Shown: piece after piece, positions 8,041-16,585 of the stretch
How the letters are laid out: every line of letters begins with the position of its first letter
Position numbering within the stretch: position 1 is the stretch's first letter
DNA from: Burkholderia cenocepacia
GTDB taxonomy: Bacteria; Pseudomonadota; Gammaproteobacteria; Burkholderiales; Burkholderiaceae
NCBI RefSeq assembly: GCF_014211915.1
Contig: NZ_CP060039.1
Span: 3,286,001-3,350,000, forward strand
Length of the DNA stretch: 64,000 bases
Direction of reading: 5' to 3'
Position numbers and translations under genes: made by a program
The notes under the pieces: generated by a model
The model's database searches: none
The model's input: the letters and a program-made list of their open reading frames with translations, nothing else
What the model was told of the DNA's origin: nothing

Positions 8041-8931
8041 TCAATCCTGCTCGCAGAAGCCGAGAATCGCGTCAGCGACCGCCGCCGCGGATTCGCGCTG
8101 CGGAAAGTGCCCGATACCGTCGAGCACCTGCCGCTCGTAGCGCCCCGCGAAGAACCGCTCGCGCCCGGCCGAGCTGTCGGGATGATTGCAGGTGTCTGCG
8201 CCGCCATGCAGCACGAGTGTCGGTACCGTCAGCACGGGCGCCGGGTTCAGCCGCGCGTCGTCGTCGGCATAAGCCGGCGTGCCTGGCGCGAAGCCCCAGC
8301 GCTGCCGGTACGAATGCAGCACGACGTCGATCCAGTCGGGTCCGTCGAACGCGGCGGCCGCCGCGTCGAAATCGCTGTCGCGATACCAGCCCGGCGGCGA
8401 CCACGTATCCCACATCAGGCGCGCGAACGCGCGGCGGTCGTCGCGCAGCGCCTGCTCGCCGCGCGGCGTCGCCATGAACCAGTGATACCAGTAGTTGCGC
8501 GCCTGCTGCAGCGACAGCGGCTGGGCGGGATCGTTGGTGCCGTAGCCGACCGACAGCATCACGAGCTGCGAGGCAACACCGTCGCGTAGCCCGCACGCGT
8601 TCGCGGCCGCGCGGGCGCCCCAGTCGTGCCCGACCAGCACGGGCCGCTCGATACCGAGCGCATCGACGAATTCGAGCAAGTCGCACCCGAGCGCGGCGAG
8701 CTGGCCGCTGCGCGGCACGGACGCGTCGCGAAAGCGCGTCGGCGCGAAGCCGCGCAACGCGGGGGCCAACACGCGATAGCCGTGCGCGGCCAGCGCCGAT
8801 GCCACCGCCTCCCAGCCGACCGGGCTGTCCGGCCAGCCGTGCAGCAGCACGGCCACGCGTTCGCCGCGCGGGTTCCATTCGAGATAGGCAATGTCGAGCG
8901 ACGCGGTCGTCGCATGCGCATAGGTCGTCAT
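8041..8931 (-). CDS. alpha/beta hydrolase, epoxide hydrolase / haloalkane dehalogenase-like
   Basis: A 296-residue alpha/beta-fold hydrolase. The oxyanion motif LLHGWPDSPVGW is at about residues 29-40 and the nucleophile elbow GHDWGA at about 99-104, with aspartate in place of serine, as in epoxide hydrolases and haloalkane dehalogenases. The acid (HGGAD, about residue 241) and the histidine (GIGHFPQRE, about residue 275) are in the expected places. Substrate unknown. The ATG at 8931 follows GGAG. It is divergent from the LysR gene at 9002 across a symmetric 70-base spacer. Confidence 0.87.
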   Translation of the reverse strand: MTTYAHATTASLDIAYLEWNPRGERVAVLLHGWPDSPVGWEAVASALAAHGYRVLAPALRGFAPTRFRDASVPRSGQLAALGCDLLEFVDALGIERPVLVGHDWGARAAANACGLRDGVASQLVMLSVGYGTNDPAQPLSLQQARNYWYHWFMATPRGEQALRDDRRAFARLMWDTWSPPGWYRDSDFDAAAAAFDGPDWIDVVLHSYRQRWGFAPGTPAYADDDARLNPAPVLTVPTLVLHGGADTCNHPDSSAGRERFFAGRYERQVLDGIGHFPQRESAAAVADAILGFCEQD

Positions 8932-8935
8932 CGTG

Positions 8936-8999
8936 TACTCCGTGAGATCACCATGAACCTACGATGGTAGGTCGGTCTTTCATCACGATTCACGGAGTA
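8936..8999. promoter_or_regulatory. symmetric divergent operator region between hydrolase and LysR genes
   Basis: TACTCCGTGA (8936-8945) and TCACGGAGTA (8990-8999) are perfect 10-bp inverted repeats that each contain the ribosome site (GGAG) of one divergent gene. Between them lies a second inverted repeat, ACCTAC-GATG-GTAGGT (8957-8972), the best operator candidate for the LysR protein or another regulator. Confidence 0.5.
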
Positions 9000-9001
9000 T
9001 C

Positions 9002-9925
9002 ATGATTCATTCTTCAAATCTTGCATTGAATCGATCCATGCCACCGCCGACCGACCCCGCGTCGACCACGCTCGACATCGCGCTGCTGCGCACCTTTCTC
9101 GAAGTCGTCGACCGCCGCGGGTTCGCGCCGGCCGCGGAACGCCTCGCGCTGACGCCGTCCGCGGTGAGCGGCCACATCAAGCGGCTCGAACAGGCGGCCG
9201 GCACCGTGCTGCTGGCGCGCACCACCCGCCGCATCGCGCTGACGCCGGCCGGCGACACGCTGTACGCGTACGCGCGCAACATCGTCGACATGGAACGCGA
9301 GGTGCGGGCACGGCTGCGCGGCGCGCCGGCGCACGGGCCGCTGCGGATCGGCGCGTCGGAGGATTTCGCGGGTACGTGGCTGCCGCAGGTGCTGCGCACC
9401 TTCCGCGACAGCCATCCGCGCGCATCGATCGAACTGAAGGTCGGCATCACCGCATCGCTGCTGCGGGAGCAGACGTTCGGCCGGCTCGACGTCGTGTTCG
9501 GCAAGCAATGCCGACAGGTCGACACGCCCGCCGAACTGCTGTGGGAGGAGCCGCTCGTGTGGGCCTTCGCGGCCGATACGGCGCTCGACGCCGAGGAAGG
9601 CGTGCCGCTCGCGCTGTTTCCGGAACCATGCGTGTACCGGGAAGCCGCGGTGTCCGCGCTCGCCGCGGCGCTGCGGCCGTTTCGCGTGCTGTTCGAAAGC
9701 GCGAGCATGGCCGGCTGCATGTCGGCCGCGCTCGCCGGCTTCGCGGTCACGACGCTCGCGCGCAGCCAATTGCGCGACGGCTTGCGGGAATGCGGGCCGC
9801 ACGACGGCCTGCCGGCGCTGCCGGCCGCACGCTTTTACGCATTCGCGTCGAAACCCGCGGGCGCCGGCGCCGCGCTGATCGACGCGGTGCGGGCCACCGG
9901 GCGCACGCGGCAGTTCGCCGCCTGA
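9002..9925 (+). CDS. LysR family transcriptional regulator
   Basis: A 307-residue LysR protein. The helix-turn-helix spans about residues 38-62 (FAPAAERLALTPSAVSGHIK, then RLEQAAGTVLLART), after an unusually long 25-residue lead. A second in-frame ATG at 9038 would shorten the lead by 12 residues, but the first ATG has GGAG close by. The effector domain follows from about residue 115 (GPLRIGASEDFAGTWLP). It is divergent from the hydrolase, its likely target, and convergent with the next LysR gene. Confidence 0.88.
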   Translation: MIHSSNLALNRSMPPPTDPASTTLDIALLRTFLEVVDRRGFAPAAERLALTPSAVSGHIKRLEQAAGTVLLARTTRRIALTPAGDTLYAYARNIVDMEREVRARLRGAPAHGPLRIGASEDFAGTWLPQVLRTFRDSHPRASIELKVGITASLLREQTFGRLDVVFGKQCRQVDTPAELLWEEPLVWAFAADTALDAEEGVPLALFPEPCVYREAAVSALAAALRPFRVLFESASMAGCMSAALAGFAVTTLARSQLRDGLRECGPHDGLPALPAARFYAFASKPAGAGAALIDAVRATGRTRQFAA

Positions 9926-10023
9926 ACACGCGCTGTGCGCTCGTCGCACGGGCCGCCTCGCACCGGAGCCGATCGGCCGGCGAGCAGCAGGCCGGCCCAC
10001 TGGATACCGGCACGATGCCGCCG

Positions 10024-10953
10024 TCAGTCGCCGCTGCCGCGCGCGCCCGCGTCGTTCAACGCATCCGCCATCAACGCGCCGAACCACTCGATGAACGCGT
10101 TGAGCCGCCGCGAGCGATGCCGGCGGTGCGGATACACGGCCGACACGTCCATCGGCTCGGCGCGGTGGCCGGGCATCACGTCGACGAGCGCGCCGCTTGC
10201 AAGCAGATGCTCGACGTCGAAGCGCGGAATCTGGATCAAGCCCATTCCGGCGATGCAGCCGGCGATATAGGTTTCGGCGTTGTTGACGATCACGCGGCTC
10301 GGCAGCGTCAGCGTGTGCCGCTGCCCGTCCGCGCAGTATTCCCAGCCGAGCTCGCGCCCGGTCGTCGGCGACGCATAGCCGATCGCCCAGTGCCCGTGCG
10401 CGAGCGCATCCGGATGCTCGGGTACGCCGCACTCGCGCAGATAGTCGGGGCTCGCGCAGTTGATCAGCGTGAACTGCCCGAGCGGCCGCACGACGAGGCT
10501 GCTGTCCGTGAGCCGCCCGACACGGATCGCGCAATCGACGCCCTCCTGCACGAGGTCGATCGAGCGGTCCGTCGAGCCGAGCGACAGTTGCAGCTTCGGG
10601 TGGCGGCGAAACAGCGACGGCAGCGCCGGCGCCACGACGCGGCGCGCGATCCGGCTCGGCACGTCGACGTTCAGCCGCCCGACCACGTCGCGGTCGCGGC
10701 GCCGGAACAGGCGGTCGAGTTCGTCGGCCTCCGCGAGCAGGCGCCGGCCGCGCTCGAGCAGCAGCGCGCCGTCGGCGGTCAGCTGCACCTGGCGGGTCGT
10801 GCGGTGCAACAGACGCGTGCCGAGCGCCGTTTCGAGCTGCTGGACGGCCGCCGACACGGTCGCGCGCGGCACGTCGAGCGCATGCGCGGCCTTGATGAAG
10901 CTGCCCATCTCGGCAACCTGCAGGAAGATCCTGACCTGATCCAGCTTGTCCAT
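10024..10953 (-). CDS. LysR family transcriptional regulator
   Basis: A 309-residue LysR regulator of the CrgA-like group: helix-turn-helix at about residues 15-40 (MGSFIKAAHALDVPRATVSA, then AVQQLETALGTRLLHRT). The start is set at the ATG 10951-10953; a TTG three codons upstream is possible. No strong ribosome site is visible. It lies downstream of the SDR gene at 11120 on the same strand, but a strong terminator between them suggests a separate unit. Targets and effector are unknown. Confidence 0.88.
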   Translation of the reverse strand: MDKLDQVRIFLQVAEMGSFIKAAHALDVPRATVSAAVQQLETALGTRLLHRTTRQVQLTADGALLLERGRRLLAEADELDRLFRRRDRDVVGRLNVDVPSRIARRVVAPALPSLFRRHPKLQLSLGSTDRSIDLVQEGVDCAIRVGRLTDSSLVVRPLGQFTLINCASPDYLRECGVPEHPDALAHGHWAIGYASPTTGRELGWEYCADGQRHTLTLPSRVIVNNAETYIAGCIAGMGLIQIPRFDVEHLLASGALVDVMPGHRAEPMDVSAVYPHRRHRSRRLNAFIEWFGALMADALNDAGARGSGD

Positions 10954-11025
10954 CGGCGGCAAACCCGGGTTCGAACGACGGTCGCCGCCGGCCGCCGCGC
11001 ATCGCGGCCGGCTTCGGCGACACAG

Positions 11026-11062
11026 AGAAAACGGGCGCGCGGCCTCGTGGTCGCGCGCCCGT
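11026..11062 (-). terminator. rho-independent terminator after the SDR gene (minus strand)
   Basis: ACGGGCGCGCG (11031-11041) and CGCGCGCCCGT (11052-11062) form a perfect 11-bp stem. Read on the minus strand the stem is followed by TTTTCTCT. It separates the SDR transcript from the downstream LysR gene. Confidence 0.7.
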
Positions 11063-11119
11063 CCATTGTCTACGCAAACGCGCCAGTGCGGTGCGCCGCG
11101 CGGCCGGCAAGCGCCCCGG

Positions 11120-11893
11120 TTACTTGGTCGTATAGCCGCCGTTGATCAGGATCGTCTGCCCGGTGATCCACCAGCCGTCGGTCACCAGATGGCGGATGAA
11201 CGGCACGACGTCCTCGATGTCGGTCAGCCCCGTCTTGCTGAACGGCGACAGCGCGGCGGCCGTCTTGTGATACGCGACCGCGTCGGCGCCTTCGGCCGGA
11301 TAGAAGAACGGCGTGTCCATCGGGCCCGGCCCGACAGCCGTCACCGAGATCCCGCGCGCGCCGTACTCCTTCGATGCCGCGCGCGTGAAGTGCTCGACCG
11401 GCGCCTTCGATCCTTCGTACGCCGCGTAGAACGGCGTGAACGCGCCGAGCAGCGACGTCACGAGCGTGACGAGCTTGCCGTGATCCTCGAGGTGCCGGCC
11501 GGCTTCCTTGATGAAGAAGAACGCCGACTTGCTGTTGACCGCGAACATCTCGTCGTATTCGGCCTCGCTGATCTCGGTGAGCGGCTTCTTCAGCACCTTG
11601 CCGACCGTGTTGATCGCGATGTCGATCTTGCCGAAGCGCTGCTTCGCGTCGTCGAACAGCTTCTCGACCGCGGCGGCCGTCGTCAGGTCCGCCTGGAACG
11701 TCGCGGCCTCCGCGCCGGCCGCACGCACCGCGGCAGCCGTCTCCTCGGCCTGCGCCTGCGACGCCGCGCTGTTGTAGTGAATCGCCACCGCCTTCGCGCC
11801 GTGGCCCGCCAGGTCCCGGGCGATCAGGCCGCCGAGATTCTTTGCGCCGCCTGCGATCAGGACGACCTTGTCTGCGAGCGTATGAGTTGCCAC
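11120..11893 (-). CDS. short-chain dehydrogenase/reductase
   Basis: A 257-residue SDR with a variant glycine motif AGGAKNLGG (about residues 14-22), NTVGK in place of NNAG (about residue 92), and YEGSK (YxxxK, about residue 162). The C-terminus WWITGQTILINGGYTTK is typical. The GTG start (11891-11893) is supported by AGGAGT six bases upstream. The AGGAKNLGG and YEGSK pattern is shared by a subgroup that keeps the fold and cofactor site; the substrate is unknown. It is followed by a terminator at 11026-11062. Confidence 0.88.
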   Translation of the reverse strand: MATHTLADKVVLIAGGAKNLGGLIARDLAGHGAKAVAIHYNSAASQAQAEETAAAVRAAGAEAATFQADLTTAAAVEKLFDDAKQRFGKIDIAINTVGKVLKKPLTEISEAEYDEMFAVNSKSAFFFIKEAGRHLEDHGKLVTLVTSLLGAFTPFYAAYEGSKAPVEHFTRAASKEYGARGISVTAVGPGPMDTPFFYPAEGADAVAYHKTAAALSPFSKTGLTDIEDVVPFIRHLVTDGWWITGQTILINGGYTTK

Positions 11894-12070
11894 GGTTGAC
11901 TCCTTTTTTCGTTGAACGAAGCTAGGAGTGTAGGCATGTGCGACGCGCCGGTCAGCCGGCCGCGGCTGGATGGATTATCCAGAAAACCGATCCAATCAAA
12001 GCGGCACAAGGTGGTCTGCCGCACCGACGGCGGCGCCGGATTCTGAAGCCGAGCGCGGCCGCGGGCCCGG

Positions 12071-12571
12071 TCAGCGCGCGTACAGCGCCGCGTCGATCTT
12101 GCCGAGCAGCCACTGCATGCCGGCCAGATGCTGCTGGTCGTGGCTGCACAGGTAATGGACGAGCCCGCGCACGGTCAGCGAACCGTAGCCGTCGAACTCG
12201 CCGGTACGCTCGAACTGTGCGGGCGTGAGGCGCGACAGCCATTCCAGCGTTTCGCGTCGTGCGCCGCGGATCGCCGCGAGCACGTCGGACGCATACGCGT
12301 CGTCGTAGCGCCGCTCGATCGCGAGCGCGTCGCCGTCGATCGACACGAGCAGCGGCCGGTCTTCGTCGAGCATGCGCCGCAGCCGCACGTGATAGCCGTC
12401 GATCTCGATGTCGCGCACGTGGCAGAGCTGCCCGAGCGGCGAGAAATGCTCGCTCGGCATGCCGGCCCAGTCGTCGGGTGTCCAGCGCGCATAGCCGTCG
12501 GGCACGGCCGCGAAATGCGCTTCGAGCTGACGAGGGAAATCGGCGAGTGCGTCGAGCGTCGTCGGATTCAT
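12071..12571 (-). CDS. DinB family protein
   Basis: A 166-residue protein starting MNPTTLDALADFPRQLEAHF at an ATG preceded by AGGAGG. It has the four-helix DinB/YfiT-type fold pattern with metal-ligand-like histidines (HVRDIEIDGY near residue 50 and HDQQHLAGMQW near residue 148). DinB-like proteins bind metal and often act as thiol-dependent transferases or damage-induced proteins. A specific role cannot be assigned. It is 65 bases downstream of copC on the same strand. Confidence 0.82.
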   Translation of the reverse strand: MNPTTLDALADFPRQLEAHFAAVPDGYARWTPDDWAGMPSEHFSPLGQLCHVRDIEIDGYHVRLRRMLDEDRPLLVSIDGDALAIERRYDDAYASDVLAAIRGARRETLEWLSRLTPAQFERTGEFDGYGSLTVRGLVHYLCSHDQQHLAGMQWLLGKIDAALYAR

Positions 12572-12636
12572 GCGGGAGCCTCCTGTCGGATAAAGGCGGG
12601 CGGCAACCCTGGCACGGGCCTGCCGCCGCCGTTGCG

Positions 12637-13011
12637 TTACTTCACGCTGAAGCCGTATGCGCCCTGCGTGCGATGCCCGTCGGTCGCGACGGCCACCCAC
12701 TTCACCGTATACGCGCCGGTGCCGAGCGCCGCGAGCGGCACCGTCATCCGCTTGCGGTTCGATGCGTCGATGCGCGCGCGGTCGTTCGACACCGTCTTGC
12801 CGTCGCCGTCGACGACGACGATCGAGCTGAATGCCGGCTCCAGCGGCTCGGTGAAGTCGATCGTGACGGCCGCTGGTGCGGCGGCCAGCGCCGCGCCCGC
12901 CGCCGGATCGCTCTTCGCGAGATGCGCATGCGCGAACGCGGCCGACGAAACGGTCGCGGCCGCGATGACGGCGGCAGCGTGGCGGCCGAACGGGAATGAA
13001 TCGAAAGGCAT
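12637..13011 (-). CDS. copC: copper resistance protein CopC-like, periplasmic
   Basis: A 124-residue CopC/YobA-type protein with a signal peptide (hydrophobic residues about 10-26, cleavage near AFA-HAH). The mature N-terminus begins HAHLAKSDPAAG, whose first histidine is the usual Cu(II) ligand, and the C-terminal DGHRTQGAYGF motif provides another. The fold is a small beta-barrel that binds copper in the periplasm. The usual partner gene copD is absent: a DinB gene follows instead. Confidence 0.88.
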   Translation of the reverse strand: MPFDSFPFGRHAAAVIAAATVSSAAFAHAHLAKSDPAAGAALAAAPAAVTIDFTEPLEPAFSSIVVVDGDGKTVSNDRARIDASNRKRMTVPLAALGTGAYTVKWVAVATDGHRTQGAYGFSVK

Positions 13012-13125
13012 GGACTTTCCGTGAAGAATGAACGGGTGCCGCGCGCCGCGCGGCGTCCCGGCAGCTTACCAGCGCGGGCGCGTTCATGCCGCCCATGCGC
13101 CGGTGCTTGATAGAATGCGCGCGCT

Positions 13126-13841
13126 ATGGATCTCGAAAGCATTCTCTATACCCAGGGCTTCGGCTCGCGCCGCCAGTGCCGCGGCCTGATCGAAGCGGGC
13201 CGCGTCGCCGTCGCGGGCGCCGCCGCGACCGACCCGGACGCCCCCTTCGACACCGCCGGCCTCGTGTTCTCGGTCGACGATACGGCATGGCCGTTCCATG
13301 CGCGCGCGTACCTCGCGCTCAACAAGCCGGCGGGCTACGAGTGTTCGCGCGATCCGCAGCACCATGCGAGCGTGTTCAGCCTGCTGCCCGCGCCGCTCGT
13401 CGCGCGCGGCGTGCAGTGCGTCGGCCGGCTCGACCAGGACACGACCGGCCTGCTGCTGCTGTCCGACGACGGCCAGTTCGTGCACGCGTACACGTCGCCG
13501 AAGCGCAAGGTGCCGAAGACCTACGTCGCGACCGTGCGCCACCCGCTCGACGACACGCAACTGCACGCGCTGCGCACCGGCGTGCAACTGCATGGCGAAC
13601 CGAAGCCGATCGCGGCCGTCGCCGCCGACGCCCGCGACACGCATGCACTCGCGCTGACCGTGCTCGAAGGCAAGTACCACCAGGTCAAGCGGATGGTCGC
13701 CGCGGCGAGCAACCGCGTCGAATTGCTGCACCGCGAAAGCATCGGGGGTTCGCGCTGCCGGCCGACCTCGCGCCCGGCGCATGGCGATGGCTCGACGAAG
13801 CCGACCTTGCCGCGCTGCGCAATTCCGTCAAAACCCTGTAA
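13126..13841 (+). pseudogene. 16S rRNA pseudouridine synthase RsuA-type, frameshifted near the 3' end
   Basis: The reading frame from 13126 encodes an S4 RNA-binding domain (about residues 1-45) and the catalytic domain with the active-site aspartate in GRLDQDTTGLLLL (about residue 104) and the closing motif EGKYHQVKRMVAAASN. It stays in frame to about 13745. The family's last segment (FALPADLAPGAWRWLDEADL) then continues in another frame to the stop at 13839-13841. A GGGGG run at 13744-13748 is where one G appears to be missing. As read, the protein would run on to 13950 with a foreign tail. The catalytic core is intact. Either a real mutation or a homopolymer sequencing error. Confidence 0.78.
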
Positions 13842-13946
13842 GGGAAAATCCGCACGACCGTTCGGTGCCTGGCCGCGTCTCGGCCGCAGGTTCCCCCGCT
13901 ATACTGAAATCACAAGCTGCAAGAGCAGCGATGCAGGGGAGGCATC

Positions 13947-14135
13947 ATGAACATCAACCATTCTTTCGAACTGTCGTCGGTGATGATCGCGTTCGCGGTC
14001 ATCGGTGTCATCGTGATCGGAGGCCTGCTGGCCACGATGCATCTGAAGCACAAATATCATCCGAACCTGATCGGCGCGCTGATCGGTGCGCTGCTGTGCT
14101 TCCTGCTGATCGAGGCGTTACCGGCGCTCACCTGA
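13947..14135 (+). CDS. small two-helix membrane protein (62 aa)
   Basis: Begins MNINHSFELSSVMIAFAVIG after a GGGGAGG ribosome site. Two hydrophobic segments, at about residues 11-31 and 40-58, are joined by a basic loop (MHLKHKYHPN). A TATACT -10-like box lies at 13900-13905. The family is unknown to me; the profile suggests an inner-membrane hairpin protein. Its last 18 bases overlap the 3' end of the convergent epimerase gene. Confidence 0.6.
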   Translation: MNINHSFELSSVMIAFAVIGVIVIGGLLATMHLKHKYHPNLIGALIGALLCFLLIEALPALT

Positions 14136-15155
14136 CGCGCTGGCCGGCGCGAGCGTTTGAAGGAAATCGTCTACGGTCGGATAGCGCAACGTCACGCACA
14201 ATTCGGCCTTGAGCCGTGTGTTGGACAGGCGCCGCGACTCGCGCATGAACGACAGCAGCGTCGGCTCGAGCAGGCGCTCGGCGTCCGCGCGGCTCACGCG
14301 CGGCGGCTTCGGCAGGCCGAGCACCTGCGCGACCCGGTCGAAATACTCTCCCATCCGCCATTCGGTGTCGTCCGACGCGTGCACGACGCGCGCCGGCTTG
14401 CCGCGCTCGACCACCCGGCGCAGGATCGCCGCGAGATCGTCCGCATGGATGTGGTTCGTGTAGACGTCGTCGGCCGGCTCGAGCGCCGGCGTGCCGCGCT
14501 CGAGCCGCGCGACCGGCAGGCGGTTCGCCGCATAGATGCCGGGGATGCGCACGATGCGCGCGGACAGCACGCCGCGAACCGTCGCCGCGCGCAGTTGCCG
14601 CTCGGCCGACACGCGCCGGAACGCGCGCGGATTCGCGGGGCGCAGCGGCTGCGTTTCGTCGATGCGCGCGCCGCCGCAGTCGCCGTAGACGCCCGTCGTA
14701 CTGGCATAGACGAGCGTCGGCGCGCGAAGGCCCTCGGGTACAATACGCGCTGCCCGAACGGGCGCGCCGGCCTGTCGCGCCGCGGTGCGCAGCGTTCGGA
14801 GCCGGCCGACCGCCGGGGCCGGCGGTGCCGCCGGCCGACGCGCGGGCATGGACGTTGCGGCGATCAGCGCACGCGTGCGCCGGTCGTCTCGACCGTCGGA
14901 TGGCGGCGGCGCAAGATGCAGGATCGTGCGGGCGAGGCCCGCGAGACGGCCGAGCGTCGCCGGACGATCGAGATCGCCGACGATCGGCGTCGCGCCCGCG
15001 GCGCGCAGTTCGTCGCGGCGGGCCGGATGGCTCGTCAGCGCGAGGATATGCAGGTCGGGGCGCGCGTTACGCCATTGCGCGACGCAGCGCATGCCGACGT
15101 CGCCGCAGCCGACGATCAGTACGCGCGGCCGGCGCAGGATTCGTGTCGCGATCAT
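14118..15155 (-). CDS. NAD(P)-dependent epimerase/dehydratase-like protein (YeeZ-type)
   Basis: A 345-residue extended-SDR-like protein. The nucleotide-binding motif RVLIVGCGDVGMR is near the N-terminus, consistent with NAD(P)-binding epimerases. STTGVYGDCGG (about residue 165) carries the catalytic-type Tyr region, and RIPGIYAANR and HIHADDLA follow, as in YeeZ/SDR epimerases. The start is placed at the ATG 15153-15155, where homology begins. A low-complexity Pro/Ala/Arg-rich stretch (about residues 100-150) looks like an insertion. Substrate unknown. Confidence 0.8.
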   Translation of the reverse strand: MIATRILRRPRVLIVGCGDVGMRCVAQWRNARPDLHILALTSHPARRDELRAAGATPIVGDLDRPATLGRLAGLARTILHLAPPPSDGRDDRRTRALIAATSMPARRPAAPPAPAVGRLRTLRTAARQAGAPVRAARIVPEGLRAPTLVYASTTGVYGDCGGARIDETQPLRPANPRAFRRVSAERQLRAATVRGVLSARIVRIPGIYAANRLPVARLERGTPALEPADDVYTNHIHADDLAAILRRVVERGKPARVVHASDDTEWRMGEYFDRVAQVLGLPKPPRVSRADAERLLEPTLLSFMRESRRLSNTRLKAELCVTLRYPTVDDFLQTLAPASASGERR

Positions 15156-15261
15156 GTTGGTTGCGAAATCAGTAGCCGCCGTTGCGCGACGCGCAACGGC
15201 TTTGCATTGTAGCTGCCGTGCGCGACATGCACGGTCCCCCATTTTGTTCTAGTTTGGTTCT

Positions 15262-16293
15262 ATGGCATTCAACGTCACTCTCAAGCAAAGCGGCCGGCAA
15301 TTCCAGGTCGAGTCGGACGAAACCGTGCTGGCGGCCGCGCTGCGCCAGAACGTCCATCTGCCGTACGGCTGCAAGAACGGCGCGTGCGGCTCCTGCAAGG
15401 GCCAGATCGTATCGGGCCAGATCGAACAGGGCCCGCACGCCGCGTCGGCGCTGTCCAACGACGAACGCACGCGCGGCCTCGCGCTGCTGTGCTGCTCGAA
15501 GGCGCAATGCGACCTCGAGATCGACGTGCGCGAGATCGCCGGCGTCGACGGCGTGCAGGTCAAGAAGCTGCCGTGCCGGATCGCCGCGCTCGAACGCAAG
15601 GCCGACGACGTGATGGTCGTGAAGCTGCAGTTGCCCGCGAACGAGCGCCTGCAGTACCTCGCGGGCCAGTACGTCGAATTCATCCTGAAGGACGGCTCGC
15701 GCCGCAGCTACTCGATGGCGAACGCGCCGCACGAGGAAGGCCCGATCGAGCTGCACATCCGCCACATGCCGGGCGGCAAGTTCACCGACCACGTGTTCGG
15801 CGCGATGAAGGAGCGCGACATCCTGCGCTTCGAAGGCCCGCTCGGCACGTTCTTCCTGCGCGAGGATTCCGACAAGCCGATCGTGCTGCTCGCGTCGGGC
15901 ACCGGCTTCGCGCCGATCAAGGCGATCATCGAGCACGTGAAGCATTCGGGCATCACCCGCCCGATGACGCTCTACTGGGGCGCGCGCCGCAAGAAGGACA
16001 TCTACCTCGCGGAGCTCGCCGAGCAGTGGGCGCGCGAGATCCCGAACTTCAAGTACGTACCGGTGCTCTCCGAGCCGGACGACGCCGACCAGTGGACGGG
16101 CCGCACCGGCTTCGTCCATCGCGCGGTGATCGAGGATCTGCCCGATCTGTCGGGCCACCAGGTGTACGCGTGCGGCGCGCCGGTGATGGTCGAATCCGCG
16201 CAGCGCGACTTCACGCAGCACCACGCGCTGCCGGCCGACGAGTTCTACGCGGACTCGTTCACGAGCGCCGCCGATCTCGCGCATCCGGTCTGA
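15262..16293 (+). CDS. 2Fe-2S ferredoxin / NAD(P)H-flavin oxidoreductase (CDP-6-deoxy-delta-3,4-glucoseen reductase-like)
   Basis: A 343-residue two-part electron-transfer protein. Residues 1-90 form a plant-type ferredoxin with the ligands in CKNGACGSCKG plus a distal Cys (LLCCSKAQC). Residues about 100-343 form a ferredoxin-NADP reductase module: the FAD motif RSYSMANAP (about 151-159), the NAD motif LLASGTGFAPIKA (about 211-223) and a C-terminal YACGAPVMVESA. Burkholderia homologues are often named after the sugar-deoxygenation enzyme AscD, but the in vivo electron acceptor is unknown; no deoxysugar genes are nearby. Confidence 0.85.
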   Translation: MAFNVTLKQSGRQFQVESDETVLAAALRQNVHLPYGCKNGACGSCKGQIVSGQIEQGPHAASALSNDERTRGLALLCCSKAQCDLEIDVREIAGVDGVQVKKLPCRIAALERKADDVMVVKLQLPANERLQYLAGQYVEFILKDGSRRSYSMANAPHEEGPIELHIRHMPGGKFTDHVFGAMKERDILRFEGPLGTFFLREDSDKPIVLLASGTGFAPIKAIIEHVKHSGITRPMTLYWGARRKKDIYLAELAEQWAREIPNFKYVPVLSEPDDADQWTGRTGFVHRAVIEDLPDLSGHQVYACGAPVMVESAQRDFTQHHALPADEFYADSFTSAADLAHPV

Positions 16294-16354
16294 GCACCGG
16301 GCGCGCCGCGCCCCCGCTGCGCGCCGCCGTGTCACATCCGTGGCATCGCGGCGG

Positions 16355-16384
16355 TTTACAGTGGGGCGCGGGATGCCTTATGCT
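16355..16384 (+). promoter_or_regulatory. candidate promoter for the argD leader
   Basis: TTTACA (16355-16360) and TATGCT (16379-16384) are 18 bases apart. A start about seven bases after the -10 box would fall at 16391-16392, at the ATG of the leader ORF. Confidence 0.45.
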
Positions 16385-16391
16385 TGCGCAC

Positions 16392-16475
16392 ATGAACCGC
16401 TTCCTGTCCGCTCTCCGACGTCGCCGCTCGCCGCTCCGCCCGGATGCCGCCGGCTCGTCACGGACTCGCGCGTAA
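16392..16475 (+). CDS. candidate arginine-rich leader peptide upstream of argD-like gene
   Basis: A 27-codon ORF, MNRFLSALRRRRSPLRPDAA then GSSRTRA and TAA. Eight of 27 codons are Arg, with four in a row. It would be leaderless if the promoter at 16355-16384 is right, or start at ATG 16380 (four codons earlier) if transcription begins further upstream, where GGGA gives a ribosome site. It is followed by two hairpins, the second a terminator, and then by the arginine-pathway aminotransferase. Caution: Arg-rich frames are common in this GC-rich genome, so the ORF alone proves nothing. Confidence 0.35.
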   Translation: MNRFLSALRRRRSPLRPDAAGSSRTRA

Positions 16476-16500
16476 CCCTCCTCCGCTTCACCGGTTACGC
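16470..16500 (+). promoter_or_regulatory. hairpin overlapping the leader stop codon
   Basis: GCGTAACC (16470-16477) pairs perfectly with GGTTACGC (16493-16500) across 15 bases. The left arm contains the leader's TAA, the position expected for a pause hairpin. Confidence 0.4.
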
Positions 16501-16520
16501 ACAAGCTGTTCGACCCACCA

Positions 16521-16546
16521 GCCACGGCCTTCCGTGGCTTTTTTAT
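16521..16546 (+). terminator. rho-independent terminator / possible attenuator before argD
   Basis: GCCACGG-CCTT-CCGTGGC is a perfect 7-bp stem followed by TTTTTTATT. It lies 40 bases before the aminotransferase start. It may end the upstream gene's transcript, but its place right after a leader ORF suggests attenuation. Confidence 0.7.
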
Positions 16547-16585
16547 TGCCCGTTTCCCTTTCAACGCCCGCTGGAGTCTGCTGCC

